Numbered from the stretch's first letter, positions 24,602-33,938 are shown. The stretch: DNA of 64,000 nt from Paenibacillus oceani (GCF_014705615.1 NZ_JACXJA010000043.1:39657-103656); one strand, 5' to 3'. Numbers and translations are program-made. The notes: generated from the letters alone by a model not told the origin.

Positions 24602-26749
24602 TCAGTCGTCATCATCGTCCTCTTTTTCACCCGGCTTGCGGTCATTATTGCGCTTCTCTTCCTCGCGCTTCCGCTTCTCCTCCTTCTCTTTTTTTTCCTT
24701 TTCTTTTTCTTCTTTTTTCTTCTGGCCTGGCGGCTCTTTCTTCTGCTCGTCGTCCTTCGAGCTATTTCCTTTACCTGGAACAAACGAGTCAGTGCGTTTC
24801 CCCGGGTCTGGCGGCTGCCTGAACGACTTGGCCGGCACGTCCTGAAGCGCCGAACTCATCATTTCGCGGAAAACGATCGCGGAACTGTACCCGCCCGATA
24901 TGTTCAGATAATGATTCTGGTCGGTCTGGTCGTACCCGATCCATACGGCTCCGACCAGCTCCGGCGTATACCCGACGAACCAGGCGTCCTTCGAGCCGCC
25001 CTCGATCCCTTCGAACGGCGCGCCGGCCGGCAGTTGAGTCGTTCCCGACTTGCCGGCGGTCGGACGGTTCATCGCCGCGTTCGAGCCGGTCCCTTCGCGG
25101 ACGGCGTCCATCAACATGCCCGTCATCGCGAAGGCGGTCGACGGCGACATCACGGCTACCGGAGACGGCTTCGCTTCGGCCAATACCCGCCCGTCAACCG
25201 TCGTTATTTTCTCGATCGTATGAGCGGGCATCATCGATCCGAGATTCGGAAATGCCCCGTAAGCCTGCGCCATCTGCAGCGGGGATACGCCTTCCTGCAA
25301 TCCGCCGAGCGCAATCGCGAGGTTGTTGTCCCCTTTCGCGAGCGGAATCCCCAACCTTTGGACGAACGCCTGGCCGGTCTGCAAACCGATCTCGTTCAGC
25401 AGCCAGACGGGAGGGATGTTCCACGAGCGGATCACCGCTTCGCGCATGGTAACCTCGCCACGGGTCCGTTTATCCCAATCGGTCGGCCTGTAGCCGTTAA
25501 TATCCAGCGGACCGTCGTAAAGCTTGGAATTCGGACCGTACCCTTGCTCCAGCGCAGGAGCGTATACGACGAGCGGCTTGAACGAGGAGCCCGGCTGCCG
25601 CTTCAACTGAGTCGCCCGGTTGAAGCCGCGGAATACATGCTCGCCGCGGCCGCCGACCAGTCCCAATACTCCGCCGGTATACGGATCGAGAATGACGGCG
25701 CCGCTCTGCACGAGCTGATCCGGGGCGCTCTTCGGGAATAACGAGTCGTTGCCGAACGCTTTGTCCATAGCGGCTTGCACCGCAGGATCGAGACGGGTAT
25801 AGATGCGAAGTCCGCCGGCAAGCAGTTGGCGCTCGGTGAACCCGTATTGTTCAATCGCTTCCTCGATCACTTGATCCATATAGTACGGATACAACCCGCG
25901 CAGGCTTTCTTGCTGAAGTTCCGCTAGGACGATCGGCGTGGCGACAGCCTTGCGGTAATCGTCTTCGCCGATATATTTTCCGGCCAGCATCAGGTCCAGG
26001 ACGAGATTGCGCCGCTCGAGCGCTTTCTCTTTATTTTTGAACGGCGAATAATGGGTCGGCGCCTTCGGCAATGCGGCCAGCATCGCGCTCTCCGGCAGCG
26101 TCAGATCGGCGACGTCTTTCCCGAAGTACGTATTGGCGGCCTTTTGAATGCCCCACTGGCCTTCGCCGAAATAGATCTGGTTCAGATACGTCTCCAGGAT
26201 TCGTTCTTTATCGTACGTCTGCTCGATTTTGAACGCATACCCCGCTTCCGTCACTTTGCGGGATAACGTCTGATCGTGCGACAGGAACATGTTTTTCGCG
26301 AGCTGCTGGGTGATCGTGCTGCCGCCCTCCGCGACTCCTCCCGCTCTCAGATTTTGCATCAAGGCGCGCAGGATGCCGATGGCGTCGACACCCGCATGGT
26401 CGTAAAACCGTTTATCCTCCACCGCGACGATCGCGTGCTGAAGATGAAGCGGGATGCGTTCGAGCGAGACCGGAACGATTTTGGAAGAAGAGATTTCCGA
26501 GGCGAGCCCGCCGTTTTTATCGATCAGTTGGGTCGGCGCCAGCAGCGGATTGGCCAGCTTCGAGATATCGAGCGAGCGGACCCAGAAGATAGCGCCGAGC
26601 GCGGCCGACCCGCACACCGAGACGACGGCGACAAGCGCCATTGCTTTACTTATGCGGAACCGGGGCAGGGAACGAGACTTCCTTTTAGGTTTAAGCTGTC
26701 CCCGAAAGAGACGAATTACGTTCGCCAAAGGCTGCAGCCGTCTGTTCAT
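24602..26749 (-). CDS. Class A penicillin-binding protein (PBP1-type glycosyltransferase/transpeptidase)
   Basis: 715 residues. A basic cytoplasmic N terminus and one membrane anchor (about 33-58) precede a GT51 glycosyltransferase domain (VEDKRFYDHAGVD, catalytic Glu near 111; GGSTITQQLAKN; ERILETYLNQIYFG). The transpeptidase domain has SSFK (Ser 388), SWN (442-444) and KSGTT (567-571). Acts outside the membrane in peptidoglycan synthesis. The last 60 residues are a Lys/Glu-rich run ending in a poly-Asp tail, a disordered extension common in Firmicute PBP1 proteins. ATG 26749 follows AAGGGGG by about 10 bp; the ATG at 26782 has no site. Confidence 0.93.
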   Translation of the reverse strand: MNRRLQPLANVIRLFRGQLKPKRKSRSLPRFRISKAMALVAVVSVCGSAALGAIFWVRSLDISKLANPLLAPTQLIDKNGGLASEISSSKIVPVSLERIPLHLQHAIVAVEDKRFYDHAGVDAIGILRALMQNLRAGGVAEGGSTITQQLAKNMFLSHDQTLSRKVTEAGYAFKIEQTYDKERILETYLNQIYFGEGQWGIQKAANTYFGKDVADLTLPESAMLAALPKAPTHYSPFKNKEKALERRNLVLDLMLAGKYIGEDDYRKAVATPIVLAELQQESLRGLYPYYMDQVIEEAIEQYGFTERQLLAGGLRIYTRLDPAVQAAMDKAFGNDSLFPKSAPDQLVQSGAVILDPYTGGVLGLVGGRGEHVFRGFNRATQLKRQPGSSFKPLVVYAPALEQGYGPNSKLYDGPLDINGYRPTDWDKRTRGEVTMREAVIRSWNIPPVWLLNEIGLQTGQAFVQRLGIPLAKGDNNLAIALGGLQEGVSPLQMAQAYGAFPNLGSMMPAHTIEKITTVDGRVLAEAKPSPVAVMSPSTAFAMTGMLMDAVREGTGSNAAMNRPTAGKSGTTQLPAGAPFEGIEGGSKDAWFVGYTPELVGAVWIGYDQTDQNHYLNISGGYSSAIVFREMMSSALQDVPAKSFRQPPDPGKRTDSFVPGKGNSSKDDEQKKEPPGQKKKEEKEKEKKEKEEKRKREEEKRNNDRKPGEKEDDDDD

Positions 26750-27057
26750 GTTGTGAGGTCCCCCTTTTATGTATACGTTCATACATATTCGGAGCTCGGG
26801 GGAGAAGTAGGGGGGCCTTGGGAGAAGCAGACGACACGGTGCGCAAATCCGTTCTTCAAGAATGGTTACCTGGGTGGAAAAAATAGACTACAATAGGGTA
26901 TGGAAGAAGGGATAGGAGGGCGGTTGGTGCTGAGGATGCGTTTTCTGCACTTGCGGATCCGGCAGTCCGGCTCGGATGTGAACGAGCGGTTAAGCGCGCC
27001 AGATCAGACCGATTAACCGGCAGGCCCACGATCATTTTGAACGAGGAGGCGTATCAG
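26750..27057. other. Intergenic region upstream of the penicillin-binding protein
   Basis: Holds the 5' region of the leftward penicillin-binding gene and of the rightward small membrane gene. A TACAAT at 26889-26894 could be a weak plus-strand -10 box. Nothing else was recognised. Confidence 0.3.
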
Positions 27058-27300
27058 ATGCTTTCCATACTTGCCGTTGCGGTTTATTTGTCTTCGCTTG
27101 CCCTTATTGGATACCGGGTGGTGAAAATCCGGTTTGCCAAATATAACAAAGAAAATATGGGATTGCTCGGTATTCTGGCTCTACTCTCTTACACGACGAT
27201 CGAGCCTTTGCTCCTCAGCCTTTTCTTTGCGGTCGCCAGCCTTGTTTTGTTACTTCTCTACATCACGCTGTGGATTAGATTCTCCAAGCGAACCCGGTGA
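27058..27300 (+). CDS. Small membrane protein of unknown function
   Basis: 80 residues with two or three hydrophobic helices (MLSILAVAVYLSSLALIGY; LLGILALLSYTTIEPLLLS; LFFAVASLVLLLLYITLWI) separated by a short basic loop (KIRFAKYNKEN) and ending in a basic tail (RFSKRTR). ATG 27058 follows GAGGAGG by 8 bp, which is why it is preferred to the TTG seven codons earlier. The strong ribosome site and clean hydrophobic pattern support a real gene. Family not recognised. Confidence 0.6.
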   Translation: MLSILAVAVYLSSLALIGYRVVKIRFAKYNKENMGLLGILALLSYTTIEPLLLSLFFAVASLVLLLLYITLWIRFSKRTR

Positions 27301-27386
27301 TTCGGTGTTGTTCAGTTGTCCGGAACCGAGCGTACATGCAGGGCTATTCTCACTGCGGTACGGGCTAACTCCCCTACCATAAGAGC

Positions 27387-27581
27387 CTTTGGCACCCTTT
27401 ATTTTCGGCTTTTTTGGAAAAATGTAACGATTAAAGGCTGTTTGGACCTCTTATTTCAACCAACAGGTCGAGTCCAACGCCACTTTCGCGGAAATAAAAG
27501 CTTCAAATCGCTCCTATTCCCCCGTGCAGGCTGGATTCGGACAAAATAAGGAGTACAAACCAACCTTATCCGGTTTTCCTC
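27387..27581 (+). repeat. Dispersed intergenic repeat, copy A (~195 bp)
   Basis: It starts CTTTGGCA..TATTTTCGGCTTTTT and ends TTCGGACAAAATAA...CTTAT-CGGTT..CCTC. The same blocks occur in the same order on the minus strand at 47519-47711 (193 bp). Shared inner blocks include CTTATTTCAAC, CAAATCGCTC and TTCGGACAAAATAA. There are no coding frame or transposase remnants. Confidence 0.75.
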
Positions 27582-27614
27582 GCAATATTAGGTCAGCCCC
27601 ATCTGCATTCCGGT

Positions 27615-27654
27615 CGTGCAAAAAACAAAAGAAAGAGCGTCTAACCGCTCTTTC
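27615..27654 (-). terminator. Terminator of the small gene at 27684
   Basis: On the minus strand GAAAGAGCG (27654-27646) pairs with CGCTCTTTC (27639-27631), followed by TTTTGTTTTTTG. Confidence 0.8.
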
Positions 27655-27683
27655 TCTCGCCCGGGACCCTTTACGCCCGCCTG

Positions 27684-27884
27684 TCATCTCCGGCTGCCCG
27701 GAAAGCCGAATACAAAGATGACGATACCGATCAACGCAAATACAGGAACAAATAGATTGCTGAAGAAACCGGCCTCGCCGACAGCCAGCCCCGCCAGCTT
27801 CTGTCCGAGCCGTTCCACCATATAGATGATAGCAGCGGCGAACAGAAAAGCAGCGCCCAGCTTATGGTAGAATTCATTCCCCAT
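27684..27884 (-). CDS. Small hydrophobic protein of unknown function
   Basis: 66 residues. Two hydrophobic helices (LGAAFLFAAAIIYMVERLG and FVPVFALIGIVIFVFGF) are separated by a polar loop (QKLAGLAVGEAGFFSN). ATG 27884 lies 8 bp after GGGAGG, and a good terminator follows the stop, so it is probably expressed. No family recognised; a small stress or envelope protein is possible but not shown. Confidence 0.6.
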   Translation of the reverse strand: MGNEFYHKLGAAFLFAAAIIYMVERLGQKLAGLAVGEAGFFSNLFVPVFALIGIVIFVFGFPGSRR

Positions 27885-27942
27885 TGGCCGAACCTCCCTC
27901 ACGTTTCCCCCTACTATACCCTATTCCGAATTTTCCGGCCAC

Positions 27943-28956
27943 TCATCGGGCGGCGCCGGCCGGGGAATCCGCGAACTGGGTGACCAATTCCTCCGCCCCT
28001 GACTCGTGAGAGCGGTATGCCGCATCTACAACCGCACACACCGATTGCCCGTACACCGCGCTTTCCACATATCCGGTCCCTTTGTCCACAACGCTTAGAA
28101 CATCGTTCCATTGGGCTTGAAACGGCTCGACCGGCTCATCCAAAAGGATCTCCTCATATTCGCGCTCGCTCCCGGACACCCACAGCTTATTGCCTGCGAT
28201 TTTCAGTTGTCCTCCCGTGAACAGCAGCTCCGTCTCATTAGCCGTAATATTGCGATACCCGCACAAAGAAACCGTTGCCGTCACGCCTGCCGATGTCTGC
28301 ATAAACATGATGCCGCTGCCTTCCACATTGCCGCGATCGCCGTAAAAGGTCAGGTTCGCCTTCACTTGGCGAACCGCGCTCCCGGTCAGCCACTGGATTT
28401 TATCGATCGAATGGCTGCCGATATTGATGACGATTCCGCCCCCGGAAAGCGACTTCTCAAGAAACCACGCCGGACGTTCGGGCAAAAAGTACGGATGGTG
28501 TCTGCGGTCATGAATGGCAACCAGTTGGCCGAGCCGTCCCGAACGGACGATCTCCTTCGCTTTCTGATTGGCCGGGTAATAATGCTGCATATGTCCGATC
28601 GCCATCATTACGTTATGGGCAATGGATGCTTCGATAATATCCGCACACTCCGCCGCGTTAAGCGCCATCGGCTTCTCCAGCAGCACGTGACAGCCCAGCG
28701 AGGCGCATGCGATCGCCGCTTCTTGGTGCAGATGATGCGGCAGCGTAATAATGACAATATCGGGGGCCCGCTCCCGGATCATGACGCGGTAATCCGTATA
28801 AGGCGCCGCTCCGTAGGCGGCGGCCAGCTCCCGGACCCGCTCTTCCGCGATATCTGCTATGGCGACAAGCTCCGTCCTCGCATTCTCATGCAACGTTTTG
28901 GCATGTACTTTGGCGATCACTCCTGCACCGATAATTGCGGCTCTGTATGTTTTCAT
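27943..28956 (-). CDS. Gfo/Idh/MocA-family NAD(P)-dependent oxidoreductase
   Basis: 337 residues. The N-terminal Rossmann fold starts AAIIGAGVIAKVHAKTL, and the conserved EKP motif occurs in LLEKPMALNAAE near residue 95. The C-terminal part is the beta-sheet substrate domain (GGGIVINIGSHSIDKIQWLTG, with the likely catalytic His). Enzymes of this family oxidise or reduce hydroxyl groups of sugars, inositols or sugar acids. It lies 197 bp downstream of a sugar-binding lipoprotein on the same strand, so it may act on the imported sugar. GGGAG before the ATG supports this start. Confidence 0.88.
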   Translation of the reverse strand: MKTYRAAIIGAGVIAKVHAKTLHENARTELVAIADIAEERVRELAAAYGAAPYTDYRVMIRERAPDIVIITLPHHLHQEAAIACASLGCHVLLEKPMALNAAECADIIEASIAHNVMMAIGHMQHYYPANQKAKEIVRSGRLGQLVAIHDRRHHPYFLPERPAWFLEKSLSGGGIVINIGSHSIDKIQWLTGSAVRQVKANLTFYGDRGNVEGSGIMFMQTSAGVTATVSLCGYRNITANETELLFTGGQLKIAGNKLWVSGSEREYEEILLDEPVEPFQAQWNDVLSVVDKGTGYVESAVYGQSVCAVVDAAYRSHESGAEELVTQFADSPAGAAR

Positions 28957-29153
28957 CTTCCGTCTCCCTCTCTCTGTGTCGATAGCACCTGCTGCTATGA
29001 AGCTTCGTACCCTTGGTCCTTCTCCGCAGTGCCGGATTAACGAACCGGAGCCGGCGGGTTGACCGCCAGCTCCTGATCTCCGAACACAAGCCCGTTCGCA
29101 CCGTACGAACTCGGCTTATAGGCGTATGCCTGCCATACTGCTCGCTCCTTTCG

Positions 29154-30470
29154 TTACTTGAACAGGTCCGCCAGCTTCTGGTCCAGCTTTTCTCCCGCCT
29201 CGCGAAGCGCCGTATTCGTATCCTTTTGTCCAAGCACCGTGTTTTGGTAAGCTTCGAAGTAGGCCGTATGCCCGGGTGATTGCGCTTTAACTACTTCTAC
29301 TTTGGTCAGAGCGGACGGCGCGAACTTCTCGGGCAGCAGCGCCTTTACGTTTTTGTTTTTCAAAGTCGGTACGTCTTGCCCGAACTGAGACATGCCCGCG
29401 ACGCGGTCTTTCAGGATCGGCAGCATTCCTTTTTGGGCCAGATGATTCTGGAACTCCTCCGTCGTCAAATAGGCGATCACATCAAACGCATCCTGCTTAT
29501 GCTTGCTCGTTTTCGTTACATAAAAATACGTAGGGTACGATTGCGGACCGACACCCGGCTTATCCGCCAGTTGCGGGAACGTCGCGATGTCCCAGTCGAA
29601 CTGGTCCTTAAGCGTAGACAGCGACAACACGACGAAGTGGAGCAGCATCGCGGCATTTTGGTTCTGGAAAAACATTTTTTGCTGCTCCGCCAAGCTCCAG
29701 GTTTGAGCGGTCAGCTCATTGCCGGGAATTTTCGATACACTCGTCAACAACTCGAATGCCTTCTTGAACGAATCGGTGGTGAAGATCGATTTTTTGGTCG
29801 TCGGGTCGATATATGCCGCGGAATATTGGTTCAGCACGATGTTGGCGGACGACGACATGACCAGCCCTTTGTAGCTGACTCCGCCTTCCGTACGGGACAG
29901 CCGCTTGGCGAGGTCCTTAAGCTGATCCCAGTTCAGACCGTCCTTCGGATATTCCACACCGAATTTATCGAATAAATTCTTGTTATAGAATAGTCCGAGC
30001 GTGTTCGTAAATACCGGCAAGCCGTACATCCCGTTATTCGCAAATCCTTTCTGCAGCTCGACGGCCGACGGCTCGAGCTTGGACAGATCGTACTTGCTCG
30101 TCTTGATCATCTCGGAGATGTCGTATTGATAATCGTACGTAGTCAGGCTGTCCGCCTGACCGATGGACATAAACATGACGTCGATCGTCTGGCCGCTGGC
30201 CACGACGTCGGCGATTTTGTTGCTGCCTGCCGGCAGATGCTTGACGGTTACATGCGGGAATTTGGTCTGGATCATATTGCCGAACGTATCCATAAACGTC
30301 TGGTCGTAATCGGCGACCTGCGAATAAAAAACCAGCTCGACCGGATCTTTCTTCTTCTCTTCAACCGGAGCCGGAGCGTTGGCCGCCGGCGGCGTATTAC
30401 CGCCACCGCACGCTGTCAGCACAACCAGACTCGCAGCCATCACTAGACCGCCATACCGTTTTACCTTCAT
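29154..30470 (-). CDS. Sugar ABC transporter solute-binding lipoprotein
   Basis: 438 residues. The signal peptide ends in a lipobox LTAC-GG (Cys 21). An Ala/Pro and Lys-rich linker follows, then a family-1 binding protein with YDLSKLEP, GMYGLPVFTNTLGLFYNKNLFDKFG, LNWDQL and a C-terminal ALREAGEKLDQKL. It is a paralogue of the proteins at 6965 and 55823. No permease genes are adjacent; the next gene downstream is a Gfo/Idh/MocA oxidoreductase. AGAGGATGT precedes the ATG. A promoter whose -35 box overlaps a perfect cre match lies about 190 bp upstream, so strong catabolite repression is expected. Confidence 0.92.
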   Translation of the reverse strand: MKVKRYGGLVMAASLVVLTACGGGNTPPAANAPAPVEEKKKDPVELVFYSQVADYDQTFMDTFGNMIQTKFPHVTVKHLPAGSNKIADVVASGQTIDVMFMSIGQADSLTTYDYQYDISEMIKTSKYDLSKLEPSAVELQKGFANNGMYGLPVFTNTLGLFYNKNLFDKFGVEYPKDGLNWDQLKDLAKRLSRTEGGVSYKGLVMSSSANIVLNQYSAAYIDPTTKKSIFTTDSFKKAFELLTSVSKIPGNELTAQTWSLAEQQKMFFQNQNAAMLLHFVVLSLSTLKDQFDWDIATFPQLADKPGVGPQSYPTYFYVTKTSKHKQDAFDVIAYLTTEEFQNHLAQKGMLPILKDRVAGMSQFGQDVPTLKNKNVKALLPEKFAPSALTKVEVVKAQSPGHTAYFEAYQNTVLGQKDTNTALREAGEKLDQKLADLFK

Positions 30471-30660
30471 ACATCCTCTACCCCCTGTTTTGTATCCTGT
30501 GCTTCGTTCAACCGGATGCCGACAACGCTTGCGGCGCCCGCTTCCCTTTGTGATGACTCGACCTGTTGACAGAAATCAACACCCCAACAATGTGACTCAT
30601 AAAAATTAAATATATACAAGTCAATTGTGATTTTAGTATCAATTCCTGAATCTAAATTTC

Positions 30661-30688
30661 ATTTTATCACGTTTGAAACCGTTGTCAA
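30661..30688 (-). promoter_or_regulatory. Promoter overlapped by a perfect cre site
   Basis: Minus strand TTGACA (30688-30683) and TAAAAT (30666-30661) are 16 bp apart. TGAAACCGTTGTCA at 30674-30687 matches the cre consensus TGWAANCGNTNWCA at all 14 positions and covers most of the -35 box. It drives the solute-binding gene with a leader of roughly 180 nt. Confidence 0.65.
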
Positions 30689-30699
30689 TTCGTATTTTT

Positions 30700-31241
30700 A
30701 TAAACCAAGTATAAATTAATATAAATTTTATGAGTTACATACAGTTTCACTGTCTTCATGACCTGCCGACTGTTTCCCTGGTGCCGCAAACCACACTTTG
30801 AAGATGAAGAAAAGGCCGGAAACTCCCACTAGACAACCGTTTAAGGGTTGGGTTCCGGGACCGTCGCTTGATGAACACGTGGTTGCTTAAACGGTGAATC
30901 AGAATATTAGACACTTGGCATAGCGAACGGGCAAGGAAAGCTGCTGCTGACGGCGGCGCCGTTGGAAGCTCGAACCACTGCCGCCCGGGAGATGGCTATA
31001 AGTAATTCGCGATGCCCGGTAACCTGCTTCCATAAGGGTTTTTAGGAATTGCTCTACCTTTGTGCATCCTTGTGTTTCTGGTTGTTTTCCGGGTCTTTAG
31101 ACCCATTTGAAGACGGAGTCGGGAGTGTTGGATAAATGGATTAGACCTGACGTTTATGTCCATGGCTCGAAATACACATTTCCTGGATGTTACATTAATC
31201 CAAGCAGTATAGGTCACTACAGTGGAATGAGGGATGACAAC
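30700..31241. other. Intergenic region without recognised genes
   Basis: AT-rich to about 30760, then ordinary composition. CCGGAA...TTCCGG at about 30815-30860 with an inner AACC/GGTT can fold into an imperfect hairpin. An open frame runs in from 31107 but is not supported as coding before 31242. Confidence 0.3.
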
Positions 31242-31730
31242 TTGGCAATGCGCGGATATTACTTTGCTCTGGATGACAAACTGGTACAGCAAACCGCCGC
31301 AGGCGAAGTTGCACTGAAAAATTTGCGAGTGGACGATTATCCCGGACTGGACATCGATAGATCCTGGGAGGCGATTCACTTCTTGCTTTGCGGAAATATT
31401 GCCGATGGAGAGCCCCCTCTTGGGTATGTTGTTCCGATAACGTCGGACCAAGGCATCGATTTCGGCTCATTCGGGGCGTTTGTGTTGCGTGGCGAGCAAG
31501 TTGCAGAAGCGGCCCGGGCTATATCCGAGCTGGATGAAGCGCAGCTCCGCTTGCGGTATGATTTCCCGGCTATGGTCAAGGAGGAGGTATATCCTCTTGA
31601 TCCTGACATAGTTTCAGACGAGGATCAAGACGAGTTCTTTGCCTACATCCTGCAGTATTATAACGAAATCCGCCGTTTCTACAGCCAAACTGCAGCCGAG
31701 GGGAAAGGTCTCATCTTTTATATATTCTGA
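31242..31730 (+). CDS. DUF1877 (YfbM-like) family protein
   Basis: About 162 residues. Recognised from MRGYYFALDDKLVQQ at the start, LDIDRSWEAIHFLLCG in the middle, LRGEQVAEAARAISELDEAQLRLRYDFPAM, and the acidic EDQDEFFAYILQYYNEIRRFY near the end. The family is small, cytoplasmic and of unknown function, often found near other immunity-like or orphan genes. A TTG at 31242 with GAGGG 8 bp upstream gives the standard family start; the frame is open back to 31107 without a ribosome site. Stands alone between two long intergenic regions. Confidence 0.8.
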   Translation: MAMRGYYFALDDKLVQQTAAGEVALKNLRVDDYPGLDIDRSWEAIHFLLCGNIADGEPPLGYVVPITSDQGIDFGSFGAFVLRGEQVAEAARAISELDEAQLRLRYDFPAMVKEEVYPLDPDIVSDEDQDEFFAYILQYYNEIRRFYSQTAAEGKGLIFYIF

Positions 31731-32385
31731 TTCCGCTACTAGGAATCGTCACAAGCGATAACCAAACTTCCTTCCATAGGCTCACAGTTTTCCTCACCTG
31801 TCTTCGTTGGTAACCATTATGAACAACCGTCCGGCAACCGTCCGGACGGTCCTTTGACGTGCAAACCCATAAAGTTTATTTGTACGTTGGAAGGGAATAG
31901 GTCCCTTTGCTCCAGCCGCTCGGCCTCAGTCGTGTTGTCATCATGCGCCGGTATGGCTAACGAGCTCAGCAGTCGTTATCAGAGCCGAATGCGGACGTTT
32001 GAATTTGTAACGAACTCTTGTATGGTTATTCCCGCGAATCGAATCGTTTTATTCCACTTTCGGTTCGATAACGATACCCGGATTCGTTACGTCTGGAATA
32101 ACGTCGTTTTTCAGCCATAAGCACGATCCGATTCGTTAGTCATCGGACCTGAGTATACGTTCCCTAACGCCAAGGAAGGAAATCTCTTCCCTTCCCTTTA
32201 GTATGAAAAAAAACATAAACGTTCTGGCGGATTAAGAAAAGCTTCTAAACGAAGCCACTCGCCGCGACGAATGGCCCTGCGTAAGAGCAGCTTTTCTGAT
32301 AGGATAACTTGGTTCCGAATACCTCGGTTCGCTTCAACGCTTTAGCGATCTTAATAGCGAGCTTAAACATTCCGGCGAATCGTTA
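31731..32385. other. Long intergenic region
   Basis: About 650 bp without a supported gene. CCGTCCGGcaaCCGTCCGGACGG at about 31828-31852 forms a small palindrome. An open frame at 31854-32120 lacks a ribosome site and recognisable composition. Several CGATTCGTTA-like words recur between 32000 and 32140, possibly a decayed repeat. Confidence 0.3.
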
Positions 32386-32422
32386 ACAAAACGCCCTCGA
32401 GCTTAGTTAAAGTTCGGGGCGT
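32386..32422 (-). terminator. Terminator of the GntR/solute-binding fusion gene
   Basis: On the minus strand GACGCCC...GGGCGT (arms at 32417-32422 and 32391-32396) is followed by TTTTGTT. Confidence 0.55.
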
Positions 32423-32453
32423 CAACCTTTTAATCAGGGGACTTCACGTCCCG

Positions 32454-33863
32454 TTATCCCCAGTCACCGGCAGGCGCCGCCTCCCGGATTGTTTGCGGCT
32501 TGGACAATTGGTCACTGAGCCGGCTGCACAGCTCCTCCTCGTCGATCAGATCGGCCCAATACCCTTTCAGCAAATTACCGATGCCGTACAGGGTTTGAAG
32601 CGATACGTTCAGTTCGCCGTGGGTGCGCAGCGAGGACAGAATTTCCCTGTACATCATCGCCCGGGACGGCCGGTACATTCCGCCGGTTTCCGGCGGGCTG
32701 GGCAAATTCCCCACGCTCGGAACGCTCATCGTATTCGTACGGATAAACGTCTGTCCTTCCACGGACGTTAAATAGTCGACGAGCAGCGCCGCTTCCTCCT
32801 TGCGGCCGGACTGACGCAGCACCCCGGCGCCCAAGGCGATGCCCAGCGTCCGCATCTCCCGGATAAACGGCATAGGCGAGACGTCGTACTCCAGTCCGGA
32901 ATCGATAAGCCCGTTCAGCGCCATATAGCTGGTTAAGGTCATCGACACTTTGCCTTCCATAAACATTCTGTCGATATCGTCGTTGCTTTCCGACAAGTAA
33001 CGGGGAAACGCTTTCGCATTAAGGATGATCCGTTTGCAAATTTGAATGCTTTCCATCAGCTTCGATCCGCGTATGTCCTTCAGCTTGCCGTTCTCGTCCC
33101 ATTCGAACCGTTCCATGCTTTGCAGCAAAAAGACCGGCCAGCGGTTCCCGTCCGGGATATGGAAGCAGAAGCCGTAACGGCTTTTGCCGTCCGACAGCAG
33201 CTCGGCATGCCGGATCAGATCGTCCCATCTCCAGCTGCCGTCCGGCTCCAGCAGTCCGCTTTCGCGGAAGTGGGATTTGTTGTAGCAGAGCATGATTGGG
33301 GAGAAGATAAGCGGCTGCATGTACATCACGTCCTTATGACGGTACAACGCGTTCACTTGCGGATAAATAGCCGGATTCTCCGCCGTCTCCTCCAGCCATA
33401 CGGTTTTGCCTTCCTCGGCCGCCTGCTGGAATTGATAGCTGGTCAGCAGCACCACATCGCCGGGAATCGGCTCCTCCTTGTTCCCGAAACCGAGCAGCCC
33501 CGCAGTAACTGTCGTTTCTACTGTAATCCAAGGGTACTTTTTATGAAATCCATCCAGCAGCTGCCTCAGCTTCAAATTACGCAGCGGCATTTCGTTGCAC
33601 AGCAGCTTCAGCTTCACCGGTGGACGTCCGGGAGCTACCCGGTTGCCCAACCTCGCCACTTTCTCGATCCAGCCTTCCTCTACAAGCTGTTCAAGACCGA
33701 TGCGGATCGAGTTGTTGCTCATCCCGAACTGGGAGACGAGCGTTTTCTCCGACGGCAAATAGTCCCCGGCCGGATATACGCCTTTAATAATATCGTCCCG
33801 GATCGTCTGAACCATCTGCTCCAATTGCTGCTGAAACTGTTCTTTGGTCGGTCTTCTTCTCAT
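32454..33863 (-). CDS. GntR-type regulator fused to a solute-binding-protein domain
   Basis: 469 residues, no signal peptide. Residues about 10-78 are a GntR winged helix (IRDDIIKGVYPAGDYLPSEKTLVSQFGMSNNSIRIGLEQLVEEGWIEKV, given as one domain). Residues about 83-440 look like a family-1 sugar-binding protein: LRQLLDGFHKKYPWITVE, PLIFSPIMLCYNKSHFRESGLLEP, WRWDDLIRHAELL, MFMEGKVSMTLTSYMALNG, EEAALLVDYLTSVEGQTFI. Without export signals it should stay in the cytoplasm, using the binding domain as a ligand sensor, as LacI proteins do with a related fold. Targets are unknown; the solute-binding gene at 29154 is the closest candidate. GGAG precedes the ATG. Confidence 0.85.
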   Translation of the reverse strand: MRRRPTKEQFQQQLEQMVQTIRDDIIKGVYPAGDYLPSEKTLVSQFGMSNNSIRIGLEQLVEEGWIEKVARLGNRVAPGRPPVKLKLLCNEMPLRNLKLRQLLDGFHKKYPWITVETTVTAGLLGFGNKEEPIPGDVVLLTSYQFQQAAEEGKTVWLEETAENPAIYPQVNALYRHKDVMYMQPLIFSPIMLCYNKSHFRESGLLEPDGSWRWDDLIRHAELLSDGKSRYGFCFHIPDGNRWPVFLLQSMERFEWDENGKLKDIRGSKLMESIQICKRIILNAKAFPRYLSESNDDIDRMFMEGKVSMTLTSYMALNGLIDSGLEYDVSPMPFIREMRTLGIALGAGVLRQSGRKEEAALLVDYLTSVEGQTFIRTNTMSVPSVGNLPSPPETGGMYRPSRAMMYREILSSLRTHGELNVSLQTLYGIGNLLKGYWADLIDEEELCSRLSDQLSKPQTIREAAPAGDWG

Positions 33864-33938
33864 CTTCTACGCTCCGCTTCATCCACAGACATTGTTGCTG
33901 TTATTGTAACAGATTGTATTTTTATGAATCAACCCAAA

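Larger units (their letters stand above)
27301..27683. other. Intergenic region carrying a dispersed repeat
   Basis: Non-coding apart from the repeat copy at 27387-27581 and the terminator at 27615-27654. Short open frames here are not supported by ribosome sites. Confidence 0.5.

Noticed and set aside
28886..29233. Arg-rich minus-strand frame between the oxidoreductase and the solute-binding gene
   Set aside because: It overlaps the ends of both real genes in another frame and has no ribosome site.
31854..32120. 88-codon plus-strand frame in a long intergenic region
   Set aside because: No ribosome binding site before the start, no domain, and composition unlike neighbouring genes.
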